Shown here piece after piece: positions 24,093-31,926 of a DNA stretch of 64,000 bases (its first letter is position 1; each line of letters starts with the position of its first letter). The DNA is from Streptomyces sp. BA2 (GTDB taxonomy: Bacteria; Actinomycetota; Actinomycetes; Streptomycetales; Streptomycetaceae). The notes under the pieces were generated by a model that was given only the letters and a program-made list of their open reading frames with translations, had not been told where the DNA came from and made no database searches. The stretch covers positions 4,290,001-4,354,000 of the forward strand of contig NZ_WSRO01000002.1 of NCBI RefSeq assembly GCF_009769735.1, read 5' to 3'. Position numbers and translations under genes: made by a program.

Positions 24093-25259
24093 TCACCGCC
24101 CCTTCGGGAGGCCGAGTATCCGCTCGGCCACGATGTTCTGCTGGATCTGCGAGGTCCCTGCGGCGATCGTGTACGAGAGGGAGGAGAGCCGGTCCAGGGT
24201 CCACTCGTGCCCCAGGTCGAGCGCGCCGGGGCCGAGGACCTCGCTCGCGGCCTCGTACAGCTCCTGGCGTGCGTGCGAGTAGCGCAGCTTGAAGACGGAC
24301 CCGCCGATGCCGGGCACCCCGCTCCCCGACCGTTGCGACTCGCTGACGTTCCACTGCGTGAGGCGCCACAGCGCACCGAACTCCGCGCTCAGCCTGCCGA
24401 GCCTGCGTCGCAGGACCGCGTCGTCCCAGCGTCCGTTCTTGCGGGCCTCGCGGGCCAGATCACCCAGGACCCGGCGGCAGGCGACGACCTCCCCCACGAA
24501 GGCCGTCCCCCGCTCGTACGACAGGGTCACCATCGTGACGCGCCAGCCGTCGTTCTCCGCGCCGACGCGGTTCGCGGCCGGTACCCGCACCTCGTCGAGG
24601 AACACCTCGGCGAACTCCGTCGAGCCCGCGAGCGTGCGCAACGGACGGACCGTGATGCCGGGGGCGTCCATCGGCATCGCGAGCCACGTGATGCCGCGGT
24701 GCTTGGGCACGTCCTCGCTCACCGGTGTCGTCCGCACGAGGAGCTCGCACCAGTCGGCGACCTCCGCGTGCGAGGTCCAGATCTTGGATCCGCTCACCAC
24801 GTAGTCGTCGCCGTCCCGCCACGCGCGCGTGCGCAGTGACGCGAGGTCGGAGCCCGCGTCCGGCTCGCTGAACCCCTGGCACCACACCTCGTCGCCGCGC
24901 AGCACGGGCGGCAGCCACCGGGCGCGCTGTTCCGGCGTCCCTTCAGAGGCGATGGTGGGGCCCGCGTGCAGCAGGCCCACGAAGTTCGCCCCTACGTAGG
25001 GCGCGCCCGCCTTCTCGGTCTCCTCAAGGAAGATGAGGTGCTGGGTGGGGGTCGCCCCGCGGCCGCCCGCGTCGACGGGCCAGTGCAGGCCCGCGTACCC
25101 GGCGTCGTACAGCCTGCGCTGCCACCCCATGTCGTACGCCCTGCGCCCCGGCCAGTCCAACGGGTCGGGGCGCGGCGGCAGTTGGGGGAGCGTCCGGGAC
25201 AGCCACTCGCGCAGGCCCGCCCGGAAGGATTCCTCCTCCTGCGTGTAGGTGAGGTCCAC
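24093..25259 (-). CDS. Acyl-CoA dehydrogenase, full-length partner subunit
   Basis: A 388-residue acyl-CoA dehydrogenase. Motifs include HWPVDAGGRGATPTQHLIFL (about 60-79), EVWCQGFSEPDAGSDLAS, GSKIWTSHAEVADWC and the C-terminal TIAAGTSQIQQNIVAERILG. In that last motif Ala replaces the Glu of the canonical YEGT catalytic site. GTG 25259 is preferred because GGAGGAG lies five bases before it. An in-frame ATG 18 bases upstream at 25277 has poorer spacing. With the downstream 294-residue protein it probably forms a heteromeric enzyme. Operator G lies about 40 bases upstream, and the CoA ligase gene is divergent. Confidence 0.93.
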   Translation of the reverse strand: MDLTYTQEEESFRAGLREWLSRTLPQLPPRPDPLDWPGRRAYDMGWQRRLYDAGYAGLHWPVDAGGRGATPTQHLIFLEETEKAGAPYVGANFVGLLHAGPTIASEGTPEQRARWLPPVLRGDEVWCQGFSEPDAGSDLASLRTRAWRDGDDYVVSGSKIWTSHAEVADWCELLVRTTPVSEDVPKHRGITWLAMPMDAPGITVRPLRTLAGSTEFAEVFLDEVRVPAANRVGAENDGWRVTMVTLSYERGTAFVGEVVACRRVLGDLAREARKNGRWDDAVLRRRLGRLSAEFGALWRLTQWNVSESQRSGSGVPGIGGSVFKLRYSHARQELYEAASEVLGPGALDLGHEWTLDRLSSLSYTIAAGTSQIQQNIVAERILGLPKGR

Positions 25260-25299
25260 GTGGTCTCCTCCGGTCATCGCTCCGGCCCCTCCGGCATAT

Positions 25300-25314
25300 C
25301 TGATGACCCGTCAG
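25300..25314. promoter_or_regulatory. Palindromic operator G, CTGATGACCCGTCAG
   Basis: Arms CTGATG and CGTCAG, 41 bases upstream of the leftward acyl-CoA dehydrogenase pair. Confidence 0.65.
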
Positions 25315-25377
25315 AACGCAGGCTAGCCCCGCACCTCTGGACCGACAAGGCGGTGCGGCTTACGCTCTCGGCACGAT

Positions 25378-25392
25378 CTGACTCTCCGTCAG
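25378..25392. promoter_or_regulatory. Palindromic operator H, CTGACTCTCCGTCAG
   Basis: Arms CTGACT and CGTCAG, 27 bases upstream of the rightward CoA ligase start. With site G it gives a divergent promoter region with one site per direction. Confidence 0.65.
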
Positions 25393-25418
25393 TTCAGGGC
25401 CGTCCATGAGGGGATCGC

Positions 25419-27026
25419 ATGAGGACCTCGGAGAACGAGACCGCGTACGAACTGGGAGCGTCCCGCACCCTCTGGGAGCTCATCGAACGCCGCGCAGCAC
25501 TCACCCCCGAAGCCCCCGTCCTCATCCAGGCCGCGTCCGACGCGGCCGACGACCGGACGCTGACCTTCGGCGAACTGCGCGACCGCTGCGAGCGCGTGGC
25601 CGCGGGGCTCTACGAGATGGGGGTGCGCCCCGGCACCGTCGTGGCCTGGCAGCTGCCCACCCGCATCGAGACCGCCCTGCTCTCCTTCGCGCTCGCCCGC
25701 GTCGGCGCGGTCCAGTCGCCGGTCATCCCCTTCTACCGCGACCGCGAAGTCGGCTTCGCGCTACGGGAGTCGAAGGCCGAGTTCTTCGCCGTACCGGGAG
25801 TGTGGCGCGGCTTCGACCACACGGAGATGGCAGGGCGGCTCGGCGCACGGGGCGTCTTCGAGGCGTACGCGTACGACGACCTGCCCGACGCCGATCCGTC
25901 CGTCCTGCCCCCTCCGCCCTCCGAGGGCACATCGGTGCGCTGGATCTACTGGACTTCGGGCACGACGTCCGACCCCAAGGGCGTGCTGCACACGGACCGT
26001 TCGCTGATCGCGGGCGGCTCGTGCCTCGCGCACGCGCTGCACCTCTCGGCGGACGACGTCGGCTCGATGGCGTTCCCGTTCGCGCACATCGCGGGCCCCG
26101 ACTACACGGTGATGCTGCTCCTGTACGGCTTCCCCGCGGTGATGTTCGAGACCTTCGCGCTGCCGGACGCACTCGACGGCTACCGGCGGCACGGCGTGAC
26201 GGTGGCGGGCGGTTCGACCGCGTTCTACTCGATGTTCCTCGCCGAGCAGCGGGGGCTCGCGCCGGGCGAGAAGCTCATCCCCTCCCTGCGCCTCCTCGCG
26301 GGCGGCGGGGCGCCGAAGCCGCCGGAGATCTATCACGCGGTCGTACGGGAGATGGGCTGCCAACTCACCCACGGCTACGGCATGACCGAGGTGCCGATGA
26401 TCACCATGGGCGCGCCGGACGACACCGCCGAGAACCTGGCGACCACGGAAGGAATGCCCCCGGAGGGGATGGAGATCCGGGTCACGGACGCCGAGGGCAA
26501 GGAGGTGCCCGCCGGGGTCGACGGCGAGGTGCGGCTGCGCGGGGAGGCGGTCTGCCAGGGCTACTTGACTCGTTCTGCTGGGGGTACACCCCCAGACCCC
26601 CACGAGCAGAGTGCGGGGGCCTTCGACGCGGACGGCTTCCTGATCACGGGTGACCTGGGGCACGTACGGCCGACAGGGCATCTGGTCCTGACCGGGCGGG
26701 CCAAGGACATCATCATCCGCAAGGGCGAGAACATCTCCGCGAAGGAGATCGAGGACCTGCTCCACCGGCATCCGGCGGTCGGGGACGCGGCGGTCATCGG
26801 CCTCCCGGACCCCGAACGGGGCGAGCGGGTCTGCGCGGTGATCGAGCAGCGGCCGGGAGGCCAGGTCGCGCTGACGCTCCCCTCCCTGACCGCGTATCTG
26901 CGCGGGGAAGGACTCTCCACGTACAAGCTGCCGGAGCAACTGGAACTGGTGGAGGCCCTCCCCCGCAACGAGACGCTGCGCAAAGTGCTCAAGTACAAGC
27001 TGCGGGAGCGGTTCGCACAGGGCTAG
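25419..27026 (+). CDS. AMP-forming acyl-CoA ligase (ANL superfamily)
   Basis: A 535-residue acid-CoA ligase that adenylates a carboxylic acid and transfers it to CoA. Core motifs are WIYWTSGTTSDPKGVLHT (A3, about 173-190), LTHGYGMTEVPM (A5, about 313), DADGFLITGDLGHV (A7) and GRAKDIIIRKGENISAKEIE (A8), with the A10 lysine near the end in NETLRKVLKYKL. It looks closest to cyclohexanecarboxylate-CoA ligase/FadD3-like enzymes. About 17 extra residues (RSAGGTPPDPHEQSAG) sit between QGYL and FDADGF, encoded by a palindromic insertion at 26571-26617. ATG 25419 follows GAGGGG. It is regulated presumably through operator H. Confidence 0.93.
   Translation: MRTSENETAYELGASRTLWELIERRAALTPEAPVLIQAASDAADDRTLTFGELRDRCERVAAGLYEMGVRPGTVVAWQLPTRIETALLSFALARVGAVQSPVIPFYRDREVGFALRESKAEFFAVPGVWRGFDHTEMAGRLGARGVFEAYAYDDLPDADPSVLPPPPSEGTSVRWIYWTSGTTSDPKGVLHTDRSLIAGGSCLAHALHLSADDVGSMAFPFAHIAGPDYTVMLLLYGFPAVMFETFALPDALDGYRRHGVTVAGGSTAFYSMFLAEQRGLAPGEKLIPSLRLLAGGGAPKPPEIYHAVVREMGCQLTHGYGMTEVPMITMGAPDDTAENLATTEGMPPEGMEIRVTDAEGKEVPAGVDGEVRLRGEAVCQGYLTRSAGGTPPDPHEQSAGAFDADGFLITGDLGHVRPTGHLVLTGRAKDIIIRKGENISAKEIEDLLHRHPAVGDAAVIGLPDPERGERVCAVIEQRPGGQVALTLPSLTAYLRGEGLSTYKLPEQLELVEALPRNETLRKVLKYKLRERFAQG
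26571..26617. repeat. Small palindromic element inserted in frame in the ligase gene
   Basis: The core CTGGGGGTACACCCCCAG (26579-26596) is a perfect hairpin flanked by outer repeats TTCTGCTGGGGG and CCCCCACGAGCAGAG. This sequence type is common as a short dispersed repeat between Streptomyces genes. Here it is in frame within a gene. Confidence 0.7.
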
Positions 27027-27039
27027 CTCACGTGCGTGC

Positions 27040-27552
27040 TCACTCGGGAACGGTGAAGTACGCCGCGAACGCCGCGACGATCTCCTCCTCCGTCACACGC
27101 CCGTCCCCGTCGGTGTCGAGCGAGCCGCCCGCGGCGCTCGCGATGTCCTGCGGGACACCGAGCGCCTTCAGCACGCGCTCGACCTCCTGAGGGGTGACCG
27201 AACCGTCCGCGTCACCGTCCGCGACGGCGATCACGGCGTCCAGGAACGGCCGTGCGATCTCGGCGAACCGGGCCGGGTTGTCCCGCAGGCGCTTGACCGC
27301 GCCGCCCACGAACTCCGGCTTGGTGATCCGCTGGTCGCCGTCACGGTCGGCGATCCCGGCCATGCCCTGCCAGAAGGCCTCGGCGCCGATGTAGAGCGCC
27401 TGCCCCTTCTCGGAGCGTGCCGTGGCACCGAACTCGCTGAGCAGGGCGACGGTCGCCGTGCTGAAGTCCTCACGGGAGATGTAGCCGTTGCCATCCTGGT
27501 CGAAGGTGGCGAAACGGGCCGCGATCTTACGCTCGTACTCGGCACTGTCCAT
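27040..27552 (-). CDS. EF-hand calcium-binding protein (calerythrin-like)
   Basis: A 170-residue protein with four EF-hand-type loops, a likely cytosolic calcium sensor or buffer. Loop 1 is DQDGNGYISRED (about 18-29), loop 2 is DRDGDQRITKPE (about 68-79), loop 3 is DGDADGSVTPQE (about 112-123) and loop 4 is DTDGDGRVTEEE (about 146-157). All have acidic residues at positions 1, 3, 5 and 12, so most or all should bind calcium. Length and spacing match the calerythrin/CabD-type proteins of actinomycetes. It is convergent with the CoA ligase, 13 bases apart. The upstream gap contains a small tandem repeat. Its target protein is unknown. Confidence 0.93.
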   Translation of the reverse strand: MDSAEYERKIAARFATFDQDGNGYISREDFSTATVALLSEFGATARSEKGQALYIGAEAFWQGMAGIADRDGDQRITKPEFVGGAVKRLRDNPARFAEIARPFLDAVIAVADGDADGSVTPQEVERVLKALGVPQDIASAAGGSLDTDGDGRVTEEEIVAAFAAYFTVPE

Positions 27553-27715
27553 GGTGTTCGGGCCGCCTCACTTCTGCGGTTGGGTGCGTGTGCACAGGGG
27601 GTTCCCTGGGTGTCTGTGGCAGCGAGCGTACGTCTTCGGCGACCGCCCGGAGGCGGGAAGCCGACGCTTGTGCCAAGACCGGGACAAGAGAGGTTGTACC
27701 AGGAGTCCGCCCTTG

Positions 27716-27783
27716 GTGATCTTCCGGGTCTCCGGTGCGTGATCTTCCGGGTCTCCGGTGCGTGATCTCCCGGTCTCCGGTGT
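27716..27783. repeat. 23-bp tandem repeat, three copies
   Basis: GTGATCTTCCGGGTCTCCGG followed by TGC occurs at 27716-27738 and 27739-27761 exactly, then as a 22-base variant at 27762-27783. It lies between the STAS stop and the EF-hand promoter. Confidence 0.9.
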
Positions 27784-27789
27784 CACGCG

Positions 27790-28170
27790 TCACGCGGAGA
27801 GCGGCACCGCCTCGTCGTCCACCGCCGCCGTCACGTCCGGGAAGACCTCGAAGAGCCGGCGTACGCCGAGGGCCGCGAGGACGCGGTTCACGTGGGAGCC
27901 GTCCTCGGCGCCCTGCGCGGGCAGTATCAGGCGCAGGCGGCCCTGGCAGGAGCGGAAGAGGCGGCGCGTGGCGATCAGTACGCCGACGCCGCTGGAATCG
28001 CAGAACAGCACGTCGGAGAGGTCGAGGACAAGGCTGCGCCGGCCGTCGGCCACGGCGTCGTGCACGCGCTGGCGCACGACAGGCGAGGTCACCAGGTCCA
28101 TCTCGCCGGACACCCGCAGCACGGCCCAGCCGTCCTGCTCGTCCACGGCCACCTGCAGCGTCACTCGCAC
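27790..28170 (-). CDS. Anti-sigma factor antagonist (STAS domain)
   Basis: A 126-residue single STAS-domain protein, an anti-anti-sigma factor that in its unphosphorylated form sequesters an anti-sigma kinase. The conserved loop LVLDLSDVLFCDSSGVGVLI (about 47-66) contains the serine that is normally phosphorylated. The start MRVTLQVAVDEQDGWAVLRV and the closing helix are typical in length. A GHKL ATPase of the matching family lies at 22264-22755 and an ECF sigma gene is divergent next door, but ECF factors are not the usual targets of STAS switches, so functional linkage is unproven. Confidence 0.93.
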   Translation of the reverse strand: MRVTLQVAVDEQDGWAVLRVSGEMDLVTSPVVRQRVHDAVADGRRSLVLDLSDVLFCDSSGVGVLIATRRLFRSCQGRLRLILPAQGAEDGSHVNRVLAALGVRRLFEVFPDVTAAVDDEAVPLSA

Positions 28171-28435
28171 GCCTCTCGCTCGCTGATACCGCTCGCTCGT
28201 AGCTCGCCGATGCGGAAGCCTTCCCTACGCTTCCTACGTCGCGGCTGCCCCGGCTGTTCTCCATGAAACACCAGTGAGGCCGCTCCCTATCATCCGAGGC
28301 CGGGCGCAAGCGCACTTTGCCTTAAAGGGAGTGCGTTGTCGGCGGTGGCGACTACATTCGATGGAGGGTTTCGGGACGAGCTTCGGGACGAGCAGGGAAC
28401 GGCACGCAAGGAACGGCACGCGCAGAGGGGGCCGC

Positions 28436-29035
28436 ATGGCGAAGGACGCGCCGCGCCGCTGGGACCGCCGCATGCAGCAGCGACTGGCGCACGGGGAGGC
28501 GGCCGCGCTCGGCGAGCTGTACGACCGCTTCGCCTCGCTCGTGCACGGCCTCGCCCACCGGGTGCTCGGCGACGAGGAAGCCGCCGACCGGATCACCCGC
28601 GAGGTCTTCGCCCACGTCTGGGAGAACCCCGACGCGTACGACCCCAAGCAGGGCCCCCTGCGCTCCTGGGTCGCCACGCTCACCCACCAGCGGGCCGTCC
28701 GGCGCCTTCGCCAGACCGAGTCCGCCGCCCTGGCCCGCGGCGGCGAGGGCACCACGGAGGACCTGGAGCGCAAGGTCCGCCGTGCGTCGGCCGCCGCCCG
28801 CGCGGACTACATCGTCACGGCCATGCCCGCCCCGCTGCGCGCCGCCCTGGAGCTCGCGTACTTCCAGCGGCGCGACTACCGCCAGACGGCGGCCGACCTC
28901 GGCGTGACGGAGGACGAGGCGCGGCGCCGTCTCCGCCTCGGCCTGCAGCTGCTCTCCACCGCGAACGACGCGGCGGGACCGGCGGAGCCGCACCCTTCCC
29001 CGGACGCACGTCCCGGTTACGGGAGAGCGCTGTGA
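28436..29035 (+). CDS. ECF-type RNA polymerase sigma factor (SigK-like group)
   Basis: A 199-residue sigma-70 family factor of the extracytoplasmic-function class. Region 2 reads LGELYDRFASLVHGLAHRVL with DEEAADRITREVFAHVWENP (about 20-60), and region 4 reads MPAPLRAALELAYFQRRDYR followed by QTAADLGVTEDEARRRL (about 128-165). It would direct RNA polymerase to a small set of stress or envelope promoters. ATG 28436 follows GAGGGGG closely. Earlier in-frame starts exist but the upstream part is not conserved-looking. It overlaps the anti-sigma gene by four bases (GTGA), a standard sigma/anti-sigma arrangement. Confidence 0.92.
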   Translation: MAKDAPRRWDRRMQQRLAHGEAAALGELYDRFASLVHGLAHRVLGDEEAADRITREVFAHVWENPDAYDPKQGPLRSWVATLTHQRAVRRLRQTESAALARGGEGTTEDLERKVRRASAAARADYIVTAMPAPLRAALELAYFQRRDYRQTAADLGVTEDEARRRLRLGLQLLSTANDAAGPAEPHPSPDARPGYGRAL

Positions 29036-30354
29036 ACGGGCCCGGCCGGCAGGAACCGTTCGAGAAAGAACCGGACCGTCCCGAGAACGGCGACGGCGCG
29101 GGAGACCGGGACGGGCAGGGAGACGGGGCCGCCCGTCGGCCGCCTCGCATACCGCTGCCCCGCAGCTCCATAGAGGACACCGGAAACCCCTTGCCCGACC
29201 CTCCGCTCGCCCTCGACCACCGCGTCCTGAAGTCCCTGCTCGGGGCGTGGGCGCTCGCCGCCTGCTCGGTCGAGGAAGCCATGGCCGTCGAGGAGCACCT
29301 GGGCCACTGCGGCCCCTGCGCGGAAGAGGCGCTGCGGCTGCGCGACGCGGTGGGCCTGCTGCATCAGGAGGAGAGCCTGGACCTCGACCCGGGCCTGCGC
29401 AACCGCGTCATCGAGAGCTGCCTCGGGCGGCGCCCGCCCCGTATCCCGGTGCCCGAGTGGGCCGTTCCGTACGACGCCGAGACCGCGCGGCTCGACGCGC
29501 TCCTGCGGGACATCGGCGACTCGGAGTGGCACGCTCCGGTGCGTCTCCGATGGTTCGAGGAGGACAATCCGGTCAGCCGCAAGACGACGGTGGCCGGGGT
29601 CATCGCGCACCTCCTCGCCGTCGACGGCCTGGTCGCGCTCGCCCTCGGCCTCGACGACCCGCTCGGCAGGGAGGCGCAGCCGCAGTCCGACCCGAGCCAC
29701 CGCACCGAGGCGTACTGGCGCGCTTCGTACTTCCCACCCACGCGCGCGGTGCGCGGCCCCTGGCGCGAGCAGACCCACGAGCTGATCCGCACGGTGTCCT
29801 TCACGGCGGGCGGCACGCACGGCTCCGGCTCGGGCTCCGGCGGCCTCACCGTTCCCTACAGCGCCCCGGACGAGACGGGCCGCCGCGTCGAGCTGCCGCT
29901 GCGGGACTCGATGCTCGACCGCGCCTTCGAGTGCTGGATCCACGCGGGCGACATCGCGGACGCGGTGGACTATCCCTACGAACCGCCGTCCCCGCGCCAT
30001 CTGCACCGCATGATCGACCTCGCGGCCCGGCTGCTCCCGGGCACGCTCGCCGACCGCCGCCGCGCGGGGCTCGCCGCCCCGGCGCACGGCCTGGTGGCCG
30101 CGGGCGCCCCGGGCCGGAGCCTGCGCCTGGAGGTCGAGGGCATGGGCGGCGGCGAGTGGTTCATCCCGCTCGACTCCCCCGGCGCCAGCGCGTCGGCGGA
30201 CCGTGAGGTGGCGCATGTCGCACTCGACGGCGTCGAGTTCTGCCGCCTGGCCGCGGGCCACGTGTCTCCGGAGGAGGCGGCAGCGGGGCAGGTCGGCGAC
30301 CGCGAGGCGATCAGGGACGTGCTGTTCGCGGCGGCGTCACTGAGCCGGATGTGA
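29032..30354 (+). CDS. Zinc-finger anti-sigma factor fused to maleylpyruvate isomerase-like domain
   Basis: A 440-residue protein starting at GTG 29032 inside the sigma gene's stop, with GGGAGAG before it. After about 60 disordered residues comes an anti-sigma zinc-finger domain, with the HxxxCxxC motif visible in EEHLGHCGPCAEEA (about 90). This is followed by a DinB/mycothiol-dependent maleylpyruvate isomerase-like domain with VSRKTTVAGVIAHLLAVDGL (about 181-200) and HAGDIADAVDYPYE. The zinc finger should hold the upstream sigma factor inactive, and thiol oxidation or a ligand at the second domain could release it. No membrane segment is seen, so sensing is probably cytoplasmic. Confidence 0.9.
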   Translation: MNGPGRQEPFEKEPDRPENGDGAGDRDGQGDGAARRPPRIPLPRSSIEDTGNPLPDPPLALDHRVLKSLLGAWALAACSVEEAMAVEEHLGHCGPCAEEALRLRDAVGLLHQEESLDLDPGLRNRVIESCLGRRPPRIPVPEWAVPYDAETARLDALLRDIGDSEWHAPVRLRWFEEDNPVSRKTTVAGVIAHLLAVDGLVALALGLDDPLGREAQPQSDPSHRTEAYWRASYFPPTRAVRGPWREQTHELIRTVSFTAGGTHGSGSGSGGLTVPYSAPDETGRRVELPLRDSMLDRAFECWIHAGDIADAVDYPYEPPSPRHLHRMIDLAARLLPGTLADRRRAGLAAPAHGLVAAGAPGRSLRLEVEGMGGGEWFIPLDSPGASASADREVAHVALDGVEFCRLAAGHVSPEEAAAGQVGDREAIRDVLFAAASLSRM

Positions 30355-30374
30355 GCTGACGCCCCGGGCCCGCC

Positions 30375-31247
30375 TCAGGCGAAGACGACCGTCCGGCGCC
30401 CGTTCAGCAGGATCCTGCGCTCGGCATGCCACTTCACGGCACGGGCCAGCGCCTGGCATTCGACGTCCCGGCCGATCGCGACCAGCTGGTTCGGCGTGAC
30501 GTCGTGGCCGACCCGCTCGACCTCCTGCTCGATGATCGGCCCCTCGTCGAGGTCCGCCGTCACATAGTGCGCGGTGGCACCGATCAGCTTCACACCGCGC
30601 GCGTGCGCCTGGTGGTACGGCTTCGCGCCCTTGAAGCTCGGCAGGAAGGAGTGGTGGATGTTGATGATGCGGCCGCTGAGCTGCTTGCAGAGATCGTCCG
30701 ACAGCACCTGCATATAGCGGGCGAGGACGACGAGCTCCACGTTCTCCGCGCGCACCAGCTCCAGGAACTGCGCCTCGGCCTGCGCCTTGTTGTCCTTCGT
30801 CACCGGGATGTGGTGGAAGGGGATGTCGTACGAGGCGACCAGCTCGGCGAAGTCCGTGTGGTTGGAGACGACCGCCGCGATCTCGACCGGCAGCGCGCCG
30901 ATCCGCGAGCGGAACAGCAGGTCGTTCAGGCAGTGCCCGAACTTCGACACGAGAAGGACGACGCGCATCTTGTCGTCGGCGCGGTGCAGCTGCCAGTCCA
31001 TGTGGAAGGAGTCACCGATCGCCGCGAAGCTCGCCCGCAGCTTCTCCACCGTCACCGGCGGCTCCGCGGAGAAGTGGACGCGCATGAAGAAGAGACCGGT
31101 GTCGTGGTCGCCGAACTGCTGGCTGTCCTCGATGTTGCAGCCGGTCATGAAGAGATAACTCGACACGGCGTGCACGATGCCCTGCTTGTCCGGGCAGGAG
31201 AGGGTGAGGACGTACTGCTCAGCGGGGGCGGGGACCTTCTCGTTCAT
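30375..31247 (-). CDS. purU: Formyltetrahydrofolate deformylase
   Basis: A 290-residue PurU, which hydrolyses 10-formyltetrahydrofolate to formate and tetrahydrofolate and so balances one-carbon pools and feeds PurT. The N-terminal ACT domain reads YVLTLSCPDKQGIVHAVSSY (about 12-31). The formyl-hydrolase domain has the folate-binding VSKFGHCLNDLLFR, the active-site HHSFLPSFKGAKPYHQAH (about 200-217) and TADLDEGPIIEQ with the catalytic Asp. Length and motifs fully match the family. It is convergent with the anti-sigma gene and lies in the same direction as the SCO4402-like gene, with about 64 bases between. Confidence 0.97.
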   Translation of the reverse strand: MNEKVPAPAEQYVLTLSCPDKQGIVHAVSSYLFMTGCNIEDSQQFGDHDTGLFFMRVHFSAEPPVTVEKLRASFAAIGDSFHMDWQLHRADDKMRVVLLVSKFGHCLNDLLFRSRIGALPVEIAAVVSNHTDFAELVASYDIPFHHIPVTKDNKAQAEAQFLELVRAENVELVVLARYMQVLSDDLCKQLSGRIINIHHSFLPSFKGAKPYHQAHARGVKLIGATAHYVTADLDEGPIIEQEVERVGHDVTPNQLVAIGRDVECQALARAVKWHAERRILLNGRRTVVFA

Positions 31248-31311
31248 GCGCCCAAGGTTCCCACAACCGGGGCACCCCAGGGGACCACGGCTGTTCCCCC
31301 CGGTCCTGCGA

Positions 31312-31815
31312 CTAGCCCGCCGACCGGGTCATGATCCGCAGCACGTCAAGCGTCCGCGGCGGTACGTCCGGTTCCTCCCCGTCACTGACGGAGAGCCGCA
31401 CATGTGCCTCCCGCGCCGCACGGACCGCCTCCGGCCACCCCGGGTGGTCCAGATAGGCGGAGACCAACGCGTCGGGCCCGACCTCGTGCATGATCCGCAG
31501 CACCCGCAGCACCGCCGCGTCGACCAGGGCCGCCTCCTCCGCGTCACGGAAGATCGTCCCGACGTACTTCTCGGCGGACCAGTTGTCGAGCCACGTGTCC
31601 TCGACGAGCCGGTACACGGCGTCGGTCACGTCCCCGTACTCCTCGCGCCCGGCGAGCCAGCACTCACGCTGGAACCCCGGGTCGGAGAGCATGTGCAGCG
31701 CCGAGCGCACGTTGCTGCGCCAGCGCCACCACGGCATGTCGTTCGTTGGCATGCCGCCCATGGTGCTTGAGCGACGGCCACGACGGGAAGAGTTCTCCGA
31801 ACCTTGCACGGTCAT
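31312..31815 (-). CDS. Conserved Streptomyces protein, SCO4402-like family
   Basis: A 167-residue protein without a catalytic signature. It resembles the family named after S. coelicolor SCO4402, recognised from MPWWRWRSNVRSALHMLSDP and AGREEYGDVTDAVYRLVEDT followed by NWSAEKYVGTIFRDAEEA. It is predicted to be helical and cytoplasmic, and its function is unknown. The start is uncertain: ATG 31815 has an AAGGGGG about a dozen bases upstream, whereas ATG at 31761 or 31752 would remove an arginine/serine-rich leader of uncertain conservation. Its co-location with PurU and a solute-binding lipoprotein matches my memory of the S. coelicolor order around SCO4401-4403. Confidence 0.8.
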   Translation of the reverse strand: MTVQGSENSSRRGRRSSTMGGMPTNDMPWWRWRSNVRSALHMLSDPGFQRECWLAGREEYGDVTDAVYRLVEDTWLDNWSAEKYVGTIFRDAEEAALVDAAVLRVLRIMHEVGPDALVSAYLDHPGWPEAVRAAREAHVRLSVSDGEEPDVPPRTLDVLRIMTRSAG

Positions 31816-31926
31816 CGATCGTACGTTCCCCCTTCGCGCAGCCGAACCGGCCCCTGCCATTCACCTTCTTGTCACCATGCGTTGAGAGCACGTCACTCCA
31901 TGGTTGGCGCTGTGGCGGAATCGTGC

